Shown here: positions 28,295 through 36,793 of the stretch, one piece after another
Layout of the letters: each line of letters begins with the position of its first letter
How positions within the stretch are numbered: position 1 is the first letter of the stretch
Assembly (NCBI GenBank): GCA_035344155.1
Contig: DAORAL010000013.1
Coordinates: 60,464 to 124,463 of the forward strand
DNA length: 64,000 bases
Direction: 5' to 3'
DNA from: UBA1845 sp002338715
Lineage (GTDB): Bacteria > Planctomycetota > Phycisphaerae > UBA1845
The notes under the pieces: model-generated
What the model was told of the DNA's origin: nothing
The model's database searches: none
What the model saw: the letters and a program-made list of their open reading frames with translations, nothing else
Program-made: the position numbers and the translations under genes

Positions 28295-29671
28295 TTATCG
28301 AAACTGCTTCGCGACGACTTGATTGAGACCGAGCGCGAGCCTGCGTTCGTCCTGCATGGTGAGTCGGCCTTCGTTGACGACGACTTGGCCATTGACGTAC
28401 ACGCGATCCGCCCGCCCCACATGGCACAGCATCAATGCCGCAAGCGGATCCTGCGCCACCGCACCGGCAAGTGCTATATCATCGGTGCGATACATCGCAA
28501 GGTCGGCAGCGTAACCATGCGCGATACGCCCCAACGTTTTTCGGCCCAATAGCTCGGCTCCACCGATGGTTGCGATTCGAAAGGCGTCGGCTGTCGTCAT
28601 TGCCGCGGCTCCCCCACCGACCCGTTGTAGCAAGAGCGCCTGACGCGCTTCGGCGAGCAAGTGTCCGCCGTCGTTGCTGCTCGAACCGTCCACGCCCAAG
28701 CCGACACGCACGCCTTCGCGAAGCAGTTCCGGAATCGCAGGCACACCGCTGCCCAAACGCATGTTCGAACAGGGACAGTGCGCAACACCGGTCTTCGTTT
28801 TCGCGAGCAGCTTGATGTCATCATTCGACAGATGCACGCAGTGGGCCAGGTACACATCGTCGCCCAGCCAATCGCACTCGGCGAGGTAGTCGATGGGTCG
28901 CTTGCCGAATTTTTCGAGGCAGTAGCGCTCTTCGTCCATCGTCTCTGCCGCATGGGTGTGAAGCAATACGCCGCGCTCGCGGGCAAACGCAGCAGTCTCG
29001 CGCAGCAGTTCGGGGCTGATACTGAACGGCGAGCAAGGGGCTAAGTCGATGCGGACCATCCCCATCGGATCGGGATCGTGAAAGGCTTCGACGGCTCGGG
29101 CGCAGTCCTTCATGATCGCGCGCTCATCCTGCACGCAGTCGTCGGGCGGTAAGCCACCTTTGGATTGACCGACGCTCATGCTGCCGCGACAAACGTGAAT
29201 GCGCATGCCGAGACTGTCGGCTGCCTCTAATACGCTTTCAACGCGGACGTTGGTATTCTGCGGAAAAATGTAAAAGTGATCGCTCGTCGTCGTACAACCC
29301 GACAGCAGCAGTTCGCCAATGCTGACCTGCGCCGCAAGCTTGACGGTATCGTGCGAGAGGTGTCGCCAGCGCGTATAGAGTTCGGTCAGCCAATCGAACA
29401 ACTCGGCGTTTTGCACGCAGGCCAGCCCGCGCGTCAGGCTCTGATAGAGATGGTGGTGCGTGTTGATGAGCCCTGGAATCGCCACGTGGTGCGAGCCGTC
29501 AAAGTGCGCAATGCTGTCGCGGTCAGGAAGCTGGCGCTCAAGCTCATCGCTCGGCCCAACCTTGGCGATGACGTTGCCTTCCAAGACGATGCCATGATTC
29601 AAGAGCACCACGGGCTCATCGCCAACGCAGGTAACGATCGTCGTGTTTCCGATGTATTGGGTTTTGACCAT
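28295..29671 (-). CDS. Amidohydrolase, probable 8-oxoguanine deaminase type
   Basis: A 458-aa zinc hydrolase of the TrzN/AtzB/8-oxoguanine deaminase branch of the amidohydrolase superfamily. Metal and catalytic motifs are all visible: INTHHHLYQ (first metal HxH), TTSDHFYIFP, LHTHAAET (metal His), the Glu in AETMDEE, AHCVHLS and the Asp in GLGVDGSSSND. The SDH-Y-FP and VDGSSSND wording is what I associate with 8-oxoguanine and hydroxyatrazine-type deaminases, which release ammonia from an aromatic ring. Substrate choice by eye is an inference; isoguanine or a triazine are alternatives. It is convergent with the SNF2 gene (39-bp gap). Confidence 0.8.
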   Translation of the reverse strand: MVKTQYIGNTTIVTCVGDEPVVLLNHGIVLEGNVIAKVGPSDELERQLPDRDSIAHFDGSHHVAIPGLINTHHHLYQSLTRGLACVQNAELFDWLTELYTRWRHLSHDTVKLAAQVSIGELLLSGCTTTSDHFYIFPQNTNVRVESVLEAADSLGMRIHVCRGSMSVGQSKGGLPPDDCVQDERAIMKDCARAVEAFHDPDPMGMVRIDLAPCSPFSISPELLRETAAFARERGVLLHTHAAETMDEERYCLEKFGKRPIDYLAECDWLGDDVYLAHCVHLSNDDIKLLAKTKTGVAHCPCSNMRLGSGVPAIPELLREGVRVGLGVDGSSSNDGGHLLAEARQALLLQRVGGGAAAMTTADAFRIATIGGAELLGRKTLGRIAHGYAADLAMYRTDDIALAGAVAQDPLAALMLCHVGRADRVYVNGQVVVNEGRLTMQDERRLALGLNQVVAKQFR

Positions 29672-29709
29672 AACGCGCGTCAGCCTAACGCCTCGATGCC
29701 GAAAGGAAC

Positions 29710-29747
29710 AGGGTGGTCCATCTCCTCCGGATGGGGGAGGCGATGAT
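29710..29747 (-). repeat. Hairpin repeat family, copy A
   Basis: Read on the minus strand it begins ATCATCGCCTCCCCCATC and ends GATGGACCACCCT. It matches copies at 29767-29806 and 63714-63752 in the flanks but not in the middle. Stem CCATC/GATGG. Confidence 0.75.
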
Positions 29748-29766
29748 TGAGATTGTTTGGTGACTT

Positions 29767-29806
29767 ATCATCGACTCCCCCATGTTCAGGGAACATGGGC
29801 CACCCT
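29767..29806 (+). repeat. Hairpin repeat family, copy B
   Basis: Begins ATCATCGACTCCCCCA and ends TGGGCCACCCT, with a perfect 9-bp stem CCCATGTTC/GAACATGGG over a 3-nt loop. It lies 19 bp from copy A in the opposite orientation. Confidence 0.8.
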
Positions 29807-30078
29807 TTCCGGCGCGGCGGATGGGGGGCGCAAAAAGCGGGTCTCGATCACCAGGGAAGGGTGGCGAACGAGACCCGGATGGTGGTGGAGGGGTGTGGTG
29901 GTCAACGACGGAGGCCGTCGAGACCCTCCACCAACCAAATGGAATCCGCAGGTCAAGCCAATGACTTGGGGAGGAGTGCGATCAATTCCGGGCACGACAC
30001 ACCCAAGACGCTCAAGATCATCCCCACGACTGAGCAAACCGATCGACAAAATCCAAGCCGAGGCTTGCCCCTTGGATT

Positions 30079-30114
30079 CCAGACTCTCTTAAATTCCCAG
30101 ACTCTCTTAAATTC
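30079..30114. repeat. 18-bp perfect tandem duplication
   Basis: CCAGACTCTCTTAAATTC occurs twice head to tail (30079-30096, 30097-30114) in non-coding DNA. Confidence 0.85.
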
Positions 30115-30608
30115 AATGCCTCCGCGCCAAAGCGCGAAGTACCCACGACATGCGCACACCATGCGCGCATGAAAAGCCCAAACCGCCCCTAACGCAGCGC
30201 AACGCCACGTTTCAGCACATGGCGCAGCACAAAGACAGCACATGCAATCCGCGCAACATCGGCGCGTAAAGACACGTACCCTCTCCGCAAGGGCGCACTT
30301 TCAATGACAAGTTGTGGGTAGAAGAATCAGCGAAACCAAAATCGAGGGCGGGCGGATGAAGATTCAAATATTATGGTATCGGTACGACTTAGGTATTTTT
30401 GGATGAATGGCTGACTAGCATGATTATGGATATTTGCTCGCCCCAATAACTGCCGGTTCTCAATTGATCCATCCTTACCGCAAGAAACACTACCACAGAT
30501 CGCCGTTTTGTCAATGTTTTTTCGGGCTTGTGAGCACTTTCACAACCGATGATTGGGGCGCGCCCGAAATCAATTGGACGCATTTGTCGCGATCAGAATG
30601 CGTGAACG

Positions 30609-32111
30609 CTAGGACTGCCAGGTTTGCGCGATAGCGATAGCCGTCAGCAGGCTCTCGGCTTTGTGGAGCGTCTCGCGGTATTCCGATGACGGATCGGATT
30701 CCTCGACGATGCCGGCTCCCACTTGGGCGAAGACTTTCAACTTGCCGTCCGGGGATTGGGTGATGACCAGTGTGCGGAGCGCGATGCACGTGTCCATGTT
30801 GCCGGCGAAGTCGATGTAACCGACGGCTCCCCCGTACGGACCGCGGCGGGTCTTTTCCAATTCGTCGATGATTTCCATCGCCCGAATCTTTGGTGCACCA
30901 CTCACCGTGCCCACGGGCAGTACCGATCGCAGCGCATCGAAAGCAGTCTTGCCGTCGTCGAGTCGACCCGCGAGGTTCGTGCAGATGTGCATGACGTGGG
31001 CATAGCGTTCGACGTTCATCAACTCTTCGACCTTGACGGTTGTCGGCTTGCAGACACGCCCAAGATCGTTGCGCCCCAGGTCCACAAGCATGACATGCTC
31101 TGCCCGCTCCTTGGGGTCGGCGAGCAGTTCGCGTTCAAAACCGAGGTCTTCGATTTCGTTGCGACCCCTGGGCCGTGTACCGGCTAACGGACGATTGGTG
31201 ACAACACCATCTTCAACGCGACAGAGGATTTCCGGCGATGCGCCGACGAGAATCGTCTGCGGCGTTTTGAGGTAGAACATGAACGGCGAAGGATTGACGG
31301 CTCGCAACGCGCGGTAAATGTCAAACGGCGACGCGGTCGTTTCCACCGACAGTCGCTGCGAAATGACGGTCTGGAAGATGTCACCCGCGCGGATGTATTC
31401 CTTGCAGCGATCGACGATCGATTCGAACTCTTCCTTCTCGAACGTGCTTTCGTACGCCAACGGATTCTGCGGTTTGGACATTGGCGTGAGCGTGGTCGGT
31501 TTTTCTTCGCCGAGCGTTTTGATCACCTGGGCGATTCGACTTTCCGCATCGCGGTAAGCCGCATCGACACCATCGCGTTTCGGATATGCGAGCGCGACGA
31601 TTTTGATCAGCTTTTGCACGTGGTCGAAAATGACCAGCGTGTCGTAGATGCAGAAGTGAACGTCGGGCAGGTCGCGATCGTCTTTCGGTGGGTTCGGCAG
31701 ATTTTCGTAATAGCGAATCACGTCATAACCGGCATACCCCACGGCCCCACCGATGAACCTGGGCAGTTCCGGGAGGCGTGCGACCGAGAACCCGGAGATG
31801 ATCTCTTGCAACTTGGCCAGCGGATCGTCGATCGTGCAGGTTTCGGTGCCTTCGGATGAGATATAGGTCACATCGTTGCGCGTCGCCCGAAACTGGGCGG
31901 CTGGCTTGGTTGCGAGGAAGGAATATCGGGCGATTTTTTCGCCGCCGACGACGCTTTCAAAGAGAAAGGCGTGTTCCTCATTCTCAGCCAACCGGGCGAA
32001 CGCGGATACGGGCGTCAATTGATCGCTGAGGATGCGACAATAGACGGGCACCATGTCCGCGGACTTGGCCAGCGCCTCAAACTCGGGCAAAGATGGACTA
32101 AGTTCAACCAT
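30609..32111 (-). CDS. trpE: Anthranilate synthase component I
   Basis: Large subunit of anthranilate synthase, converting chorismate and ammonia (from glutamine via TrpG) to anthranilate, the first committed step to tryptophan. Family landmarks in order: LVPVY-like MVPVYCRILSD, LFESVVGGEKIARYSFL, ISQRLSVETTASPFDIYRAL, NRPLAGTRPRG, HVMLVDLGRNDLGRV, SGAPKIRAMEIIDELE, GGAVGYIDFAGNMD and VGAGIVEESDPSSEY. The frame opens at 32210, but the family N-terminus fits Met at 32111 (MVELSPSLPEFEAL, 500 aa); Met at 32129 is an alternative. No trpG, trpD or other trp gene is adjacent. PabB is less likely given the conserved TrpE N-terminal region. Confidence 0.93.
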   Translation of the reverse strand: MVELSPSLPEFEALAKSADMVPVYCRILSDQLTPVSAFARLAENEEHAFLFESVVGGEKIARYSFLATKPAAQFRATRNDVTYISSEGTETCTIDDPLAKLQEIISGFSVARLPELPRFIGGAVGYAGYDVIRYYENLPNPPKDDRDLPDVHFCIYDTLVIFDHVQKLIKIVALAYPKRDGVDAAYRDAESRIAQVIKTLGEEKPTTLTPMSKPQNPLAYESTFEKEEFESIVDRCKEYIRAGDIFQTVISQRLSVETTASPFDIYRALRAVNPSPFMFYLKTPQTILVGASPEILCRVEDGVVTNRPLAGTRPRGRNEIEDLGFERELLADPKERAEHVMLVDLGRNDLGRVCKPTTVKVEELMNVERYAHVMHICTNLAGRLDDGKTAFDALRSVLPVGTVSGAPKIRAMEIIDELEKTRRGPYGGAVGYIDFAGNMDTCIALRTLVITQSPDGKLKVFAQVGAGIVEESDPSSEYRETLHKAESLLTAIAIAQTWQS

Positions 32112-32262
32112 GAATTGAATGCTAGCCATCGGGCAGGCGATGGTCAAGCAGGGGTTTGGACCCGGCCCATGCGTGTTATCGGGCCCACCGGTCTGTTCGG
32201 CGAGTGCCACATTGTGTCATTTTTTGAAGTCGATTGCGGGCGACGTTGCGGTGATGGAAAGG

Positions 32263-32529
32263 TCAATGGCGATTGATGTCGATGTTGACGCCCGGTGCAT
32301 CGACGAAGACGCCATCGTCGCTGACTTCGACGAACCCATCTGGAAAATCAAGGAAGACGCCATCATCAGTGACCGCGAGCGCCCCGCCGACGAAGTCCAC
32401 AAACGCGCCGGCAGACGAGAACTCGCCGCGCAACGCGGGCAGGTGCAGCGTACCGTGGCAACCGCTGAAAAGCGTTCCGCCCGCGAGCATCCACATTCCC
32501 AGCTTCTTCGTATTCACTTTGCCAGTCAT
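32263..32529 (-). CDS. Small hypothetical lipoprotein
   Basis: An 88-aa protein with a basic N-terminus, a short hydrophobic core (LGMWMLAGGTLF) and a plausible lipobox ending at Cys24 (LFSGC). The mature part has two related units, AVTDDGVFLDFPDGF and EVSDDGVFVDAPGVN, giving a repeated (T/S)DDGVFxD pattern. No function is recognised. The start at 32529 (MTGKVNTKKLG) is chosen because it places the signal sequence at the N-terminus; the frame opens 30 bases earlier. It lies 151 bp upstream of trpE on the same strand. The internal repeat and signal argue it is a real gene. Confidence 0.55.
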   Translation of the reverse strand: MTGKVNTKKLGMWMLAGGTLFSGCHGTLHLPALRGEFSSAGAFVDFVGGALAVTDDGVFLDFPDGFVEVSDDGVFVDAPGVNIDINRH

Positions 32530-32540
32530 CACGCGTCTCC

Positions 32541-32590
32541 ATCGGTCGTTGGGGTCCATCGGTGGTTGGGGTCCGTCGGTGGTTGTGGGT
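32541..32590. repeat. 17-bp tandem repeat, about 2.6 copies
   Basis: Units ATCGGTCGTTGGGGTCC (32541-32557) and ATCGGTGGTTGGGGTCC (32558-32574), then a partial degenerate copy. It lies just upstream of the small lipoprotein gene, so it may affect its promoter. Confidence 0.75.
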
Positions 32591-32728
32591 TACCGTCGAT
32601 TCTAGGAATCGCCAAATGTCCATGCGACGACCGCCCCACCGTTTTGGCCTCCAACTGTTTTCAGAATCCGGAATCGGGTATCTTCTTTCAAACGATCTGG
32701 TTCTCCGATTCCAACGAAAGGTCACGCT

Positions 32729-33100
32729 TTGTTTGAAGCATCAGTTGAAGCAACGTTCAGTGCTGCTCATCAGGTTCATCTGCCGGATGGTTCGCTCGAA
32801 CCCATTCACGGGCACGATTGGCATGTGACGGCTACGTTTGCAAGCGAGCAGTTGGACGCGTGCGGGTTCGTGGTCGATTTCATCGCGGCTGAACGTTGTT
32901 TGGCCAAGGTGGTCGAACGCCTCCACCACACCAGCCTCAACGCATGCGACCTGTTCACCGGTAGGAATCCGACGGCAGAGATTGTGGCTCAGACCATTTT
33001 CGATCAGTTGGCATTGGACGAATCCATCAGCCCCACGCTTCGGCGCGTCCGTGTCACGGAAGCCCCGGGCTGCTCTGCCACTTATGTTCTGAATCGCTAA
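32729..33100 (+). CDS. PTPS/QueD-family protein lacking the usual catalytic Cys
   Basis: A 123-aa T-fold enzyme of the 6-pyruvoyl-tetrahydropterin synthase / 6-carboxy-tetrahydropterin synthase family. The zinc ligands are His14 (FSAAHQV), His27 and His29 (PIHGHDW). The family LDH-like stretch appears as LHHTSLNAC, and the late substrate-binding Glu is in RVTEAPGC. The catalytic Cys that normally sits four residues before HGH is absent (Leu23); Glu24 is three before it, as in PTPS-III-type members. It may therefore serve folate or pterin chemistry rather than queuosine. TTG start with AAAGG 7 bases upstream. No other queuosine or folate gene is nearby. Confidence 0.82.
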   Translation: MFEASVEATFSAAHQVHLPDGSLEPIHGHDWHVTATFASEQLDACGFVVDFIAAERCLAKVVERLHHTSLNACDLFTGRNPTAEIVAQTIFDQLALDESISPTLRRVRVTEAPGCSATYVLNR

Positions 33101-33325
33101 CTTATCCAGGCCCGCCGCATCCATCCCGAAGCGCTACCAGTACTGTTCAACTCGATTTGAACCAGCCGCCTTGCTCCAATCCGGTCGAAGCGCCCAGAAA
33201 GCCTTGGGACGGGTCCAGCAATTGTTTCTGATTGACGATGTTAAGCCAGTGAAATAGACTTTTTTGATGCATGTAGCCCCGTTTGGGCGGATCATGCGGT
33301 ATTGGGCCTCAGGACTCACAAACCC

Positions 33326-33862
33326 ATGGGTATTCTCTGTCAGTGCTGCAATCAAGCCAACGCGACCGTCCACCTGACGGATATACAAGCTGGTGGCGAA
33401 CCGGTTGAGCGCCATTACTGCGAAGCGTGCGCGGCTCAGGAGGGTATCACCATGAAGCCCCATGAGCCGATCAACACCATGATTGAGAAGTTCGTCAAGA
33501 TGGTGCCGGCGATGCGCGATGCGGCTCAGCTGACCTGCCCGAATTGCGGGATCAGCTTTGGCGAGTTTCGCGCCCAGGGACTGTTGGGTTGCCCCGAGGA
33601 CTACACCGAGTTTGGCGAGTTGTTGATGCCGTTGATTCGCCGGGCCCACGATGACTGCGATGTCCATCGCGGCAAGCGCCCCGGACAGACCAACGACGTC
33701 GGCAAACTGCGCGTGCAGATTCGCAGCCTCGAACGCCAACTGGAGGATGCTGTCGCCGAGGAGGCATTTGAAGATGCCGCCCGCCTTCGCGACCAGCTCA
33801 ACACGCTTCGGTCTGGATATGATGCTTCCAAGCATGGTGATGCATCGGAGGATGGGGCATGA
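33326..33862 (+). CDS. mcsA: McsA-like zinc-finger activator of arginine kinase
   Basis: A 178-aa protein with the McsA plan: four Cys pairs in the N-terminal half (CQCC near residue 5-8, CEAC near 34, CPNC near 72, and a single Cys at about 90) suggesting two zinc sites. A C-terminal UvrB/UvrC-type motif follows (LERQLEDAVAEEAFEDAARL). McsA binds and stimulates McsB in Firmicutes. Its stop overlaps the McsB start (ATGA, 33859-33862), so the two are translationally coupled. The start ATG 33326 (MGILCQCCN) is preferred over an upstream TTG at 33302 because it fits the family N-terminus. No ctsR or clpC flanks the pair. Confidence 0.88.
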   Translation: MGILCQCCNQANATVHLTDIQAGGEPVERHYCEACAAQEGITMKPHEPINTMIEKFVKMVPAMRDAAQLTCPNCGISFGEFRAQGLLGCPEDYTEFGELLMPLIRRAHDDCDVHRGKRPGQTNDVGKLRVQIRSLERQLEDAVAEEAFEDAARLRDQLNTLRSGYDASKHGDASEDGA

Positions 33863-34920
33863 GTGTCGATGACCTGACCGGTCACGTTGGTGAGTGGCTG
33901 CGTGGCACGGGACCGATGTCCGACATCGTGATCTCTTCGCGCATTCGCCTCGCCCGCAACATTGTCGGCTACCCGTTTTTGTCCCGCGCGTCGGGCGACG
34001 AGAAGCGCGAAATCTACCGCGCGTTGGGCGACGCCCTTTCGAGCGCCGGTTTCGGCAGCAACAGCTTCTTTGTCGACATCGAGAACATCAGCGATGTTGA
34101 TCGGCAGGTGCTTGTCGAGCGGCATCTCATCAGTCGCCAGCACGCCGAAGGGGAAGGTAGCCGCGGCGTATCGGTTTCCTTGAATGAAACCCATGCGCTG
34201 ATGATCAACGAAGAAGATCACCTCCGCATGCAGGTGCTTAAGAGCGGCTTGCAACTCGAAACGCTTTGGAACGATATCAGCATCATCGACGACCGACTCG
34301 GTTCGGAAATTGAATTCGCCTTTGACGAACGGCTCGGTTACCTGACCGCGTGCCCGACCAATGTTGGAACCGGGCTCCGCGTTTCGGTGATGCTGCACCT
34401 ACCAGCCCTTAAAATCACGGGCGAAATCGAAAAAGTGATGCGGGCTGCGAAGGATCTGAAGCTGGCCGTGCGCGGACTTTTTGGCGAAGGGACCGACGCG
34501 ATCGGCGACTTCTACCAGGTGTCGAACCAGGTCACGCTGGGCATTTCCGAAGAAGAAATTATCGACATGTTCTCGGGGCAGATCATCCCGCAGATCGTCG
34601 ACTACGAACGGGCCGCCCGCGAGGCGCTCTCCGATCAGCGCAGCGTCCAGCTGGATGACAAAGTCTGGCGGGCTTACGGAATTCTCGAGAACGCACGGGC
34701 GATGGCCAGCGAAGAAACCATGTTCTTCCTGTCACACTTGCGAATGGGCGTCAGCATGGGCCGCTTCAACCAACTCGACATCGGAACGATCAACGAGCTA
34801 TTCCTGCAGATTCAACCCGCGCACCTGCAAAAGCGAAACGGTGGCAAGCTCAGCGGCGAACAACGCAGCATCGCCCGCGCCAACTACCTCCGCCAGCGCC
34901 TTGGGCACAACAACAACTAG
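33859..34920 (+). CDS. mcsB: Protein arginine kinase McsB
   Basis: A phosphagen-kinase-fold enzyme predicted to phosphorylate arginine in proteins, marking them for ClpCP in Firmicutes. Motifs include SSRIRLARN (26-34), INEEDHLRMQ (116-125) and the catalytic-region Cys165 in LTACPTNVGTGLRVSVMLHLP. At 353 aa it is close to the B. subtilis protein. The C-terminal phosphoarginine-binding RDxxRA motif appears as RSIARA, so one acidic residue is replaced. It is coupled to mcsA by a 4-bp overlap. Lack of neighbouring clpC leaves the downstream partner open. A VIPAQAGIQ-type repeat hairpin lies 84 bp after the stop. Confidence 0.92.
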   Translation: MSVDDLTGHVGEWLRGTGPMSDIVISSRIRLARNIVGYPFLSRASGDEKREIYRALGDALSSAGFGSNSFFVDIENISDVDRQVLVERHLISRQHAEGEGSRGVSVSLNETHALMINEEDHLRMQVLKSGLQLETLWNDISIIDDRLGSEIEFAFDERLGYLTACPTNVGTGLRVSVMLHLPALKITGEIEKVMRAAKDLKLAVRGLFGEGTDAIGDFYQVSNQVTLGISEEEIIDMFSGQIIPQIVDYERAAREALSDQRSVQLDDKVWRAYGILENARAMASEETMFFLSHLRMGVSMGRFNQLDIGTINELFLQIQPAHLQKRNGGKLSGEQRSIARANYLRQRLGHNNN

Positions 34921-35058
34921 CGACTTGCTCGTTTTACCTGCTCGGGCGTCAACTCTGCACAGTACGGGTATCTACTATTCACCGAGTCCGATTCTGTTCT
35001 CTTCTGGATTCCCGCCTGCGCGGGAATGACGACGTTGCGGCATTGCTGCGATTGTACT
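34921..35058. repeat. Dispersed repeat with ATTCCCGC/GCGGGAAT hairpin, copy 1
   Basis: The core 35004-35031 (CTGGATTCCCGCCTGCGCGG onward) has an 8-bp stem ATTCCCGC/GCGGGAAT. Similarity to the copy at about 54285-54363 extends about 50 bp upstream (GCAGTACG, then TATTCA, then TCTTC). On the minus strand it can be misread as a protein containing VIPAQAGIQ. It sits between converging genes and may end both transcripts. Confidence 0.8.
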
Positions 35059-35595
35059 TCAGACGGTCTCGCGACTTGTGTCGGTTGCTTGTGTTGAATC
35101 GAAGATGGTTCGCGCTTCGCGGACGAAGTGATCAGCCCGCCGCCACGTTCCGAAGAACTCAGCCGAAATGGAATCGATGACCACCCCGCCTTCACCGACA
35201 AACTCGACGCGATCGAGTTCGTCGTTGAACTTTACGTCGGTGACGCCCTTCCACGATATGCGTCGCGGTTCGGCGCCGCGTTCGAGCAACACCACACCAG
35301 ACTTCCAGATGACGGCTTCGTTGGGTCGATTGGCGATGAACATCCAGGTGACCAAGACGCACACGCCAAGGATCAGGATCTGATGGGCCTCCCACTGCCC
35401 GAATGAAACCTCTCTTGCCGCGATCGCAAACAACCCCAGCCCGACAACCAGAAGGAAAACCGACGAGGGTTTCGATTCGCGAACGGTCCAAAACTCGGCA
35501 TTGACGCGCACGCCGCATCGGGCACATGCCGTCCCCATGCCGGCATTTTCAATGACGGCGTCACATACGCGGCAGGTGTGGTTAATGGTGTTCAT
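35059..35595 (-). CDS. Hypothetical zinc-ribbon membrane protein
   Basis: A 178-aa protein. Four cysteines near the N-terminus in two CXXC pairs (CRVC at about 8-11 and CARC at about 24-27) suggest a small zinc ribbon. Two membrane helices follow (about 45-62 and 73-91), then a C-terminal soluble domain of about 85 residues rich in beta strands (VIWKSGVVLLERGAEPRRIS, FVGEGGVVIDSIS) reminiscent of PH-like bacterial domains. The start Met at 35595 (MNTINHTCRVC) is favoured over 35640. It lies 90 bp downstream of mreC on the same strand, where mreD often lies, but it does not look like MreD. Confidence 0.6.
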   Translation of the reverse strand: MNTINHTCRVCDAVIENAGMGTACARCGVRVNAEFWTVRESKPSSVFLLVVGLGLFAIAAREVSFGQWEAHQILILGVCVLVTWMFIANRPNEAVIWKSGVVLLERGAEPRRISWKGVTDVKFNDELDRVEFVGEGGVVIDSISAEFFGTWRRADHFVREARTIFDSTQATDTSRETV

Positions 35596-35685
35596 GACGC
35601 GGCGGTAACGGTTATGCAAGAACCCCGGCAGCGTGCGCAAGGTTTATGTGATGCATCATTGTAGTCTGAAATGTCGAAACGGAAA

Positions 35686-36630
35686 TTATGGCGTCTGGCG
35701 GTCGCCCAGATCGACGACGAAGACCTGCCGAAGATCGCCGGGCTGGATCGCCGGTTCGACCTTGAGGATGTAGAGCAGCGAGTTTTCCGGGTCCTGGCGG
35801 ATATCGCTGATGGTCCCGATGGTCATCGACGCGGGCAGGTTGGGATCGTCTCTAGACGTGAATACATAGTCGCCGACGCGGATGTTGGTTTCGTCGTCGG
35901 TTGATTTGACGTAGACGTGGCTGACGTCGCGAATCTCCATGCTGTCGATTCCGGTCCCGACGAGCCAGAATTCGCTGGAGAGAGGATAGAATTTTCCCGT
36001 AGACGCCCGAGCCACCAGCACGCGAAGCGCGGTGGCTTTGTCGGTCAGCATCCGCACGCGGGCCGAATGCGTCCCCACCTGCTCGACAAAACCGACCAGC
36101 GTCTCTGCACGCAAGACCGAATAGCCCTCACGCACGACATCCGCATCGTCGAGTTGCAGCGTGAAGTGATGGGAGGTGACAGCCGAGTCTTCCCGCACGC
36201 CGCTTAGGGTTCCGGCATTGATCAAACGCGACTTGCGCCAGGCGAACGCATCGCCCGCGACAACCCGAGCCGGTATCAACTTGCCCTGATCCAACCCGCG
36301 GTCACGAATCTGCGTGGCGTTGGCGTAGGCATTGGACAGGTCTTCGAAATCACCACTGAGCGACGCAAGGCGGTGTTTCAATGCCGCATTTTCGCGGAGG
36401 ATTTTCTCGGCTTCGTCGGCTGACAGATTTGCCCCCGATGGCGTCACCGCGTCTGCGACCGCGTCGGCTGATCGGGTGGTCCAATCCTGGAATGGAAGGA
36501 TGACCTGCACAAAGTTCAAGAACTTACCGGTGAGCCTGGTGGGAAGCATGAACCCAACCACCGAGATGAGGATCAATACGGTGATGATTGTGCGGCGGTT
36601 GTTGGCGTGTTTGCGTTTGCTTCGACTCAT
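35686..36630 (-). CDS. mreC: Rod shape-determining protein MreC
   Basis: A 314-aa bitopic protein of the elongation machinery, linking MreB filaments with periplasmic wall synthases. One N-terminal membrane helix (about 13-30) follows a very basic leader. A short coiled-coil segment (about 72-105) is followed by the two beta-barrel MreC domain, with family-like stretches ARVVAGDAFAWRKSRLINAG, VREGYSVLRAETLVGFVEQV and SARVRMLTDKATALRVLVAR. It follows mreB on the minus strand (163-bp gap), the usual order. mreD and a PBP2/RodA pair are not adjacent. Confidence 0.88.
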   Translation of the reverse strand: MSRSKRKHANNRRTIITVLILISVVGFMLPTRLTGKFLNFVQVILPFQDWTTRSADAVADAVTPSGANLSADEAEKILRENAALKHRLASLSGDFEDLSNAYANATQIRDRGLDQGKLIPARVVAGDAFAWRKSRLINAGTLSGVREDSAVTSHHFTLQLDDADVVREGYSVLRAETLVGFVEQVGTHSARVRMLTDKATALRVLVARASTGKFYPLSSEFWLVGTGIDSMEIRDVSHVYVKSTDDETNIRVGDYVFTSRDDPNLPASMTIGTISDIRQDPENSLLYILKVEPAIQPGDLRQVFVVDLGDRQTP

Positions 36631-36793
36631 GGATTGAACCGCTCAAGCAACGCGGCATTTGAATTTACGGCGCGACCGAAGTTCTTGAAATTCAAGCGCG
36701 AACCATCCGTGATTCACCTCGTCGCAATGGCATGATCAGCCAGTTCTGTTGCCTTGGTTGGTCGATGGCGACTGTAACCTCAGAGGGCATTGC

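Larger units (their letters stand above)
29672..30608. other. Gene-free gap of 937 bp with repeats
   Basis: Several overlapping open frames at 29747-30172 are Pro/Arg/Trp-rich, have no ribosome sites and no recognisable product. Contents I can support: two copies of a hairpin repeat in opposite orientation (29710-29747 and 29767-29806) and a perfect 18-bp tandem duplication (30079-30114). The part from about 30310 to 30600 is AT-rich relative to the window. The amidohydrolase promoter should be at the left end. Confidence 0.55.

Noticed and set aside
29747..30172. Several overlapping frames in the 29.7-30.2 kb gap
   Set aside because: Mutually overlapping, Pro/Arg/Trp-rich, covering hairpin and tandem repeats.
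34917..35201. Frame containing VIPAQAGIQ (also 54173-54382)
   Set aside because: Translation of the dispersed palindromic repeat, not a protein gene.
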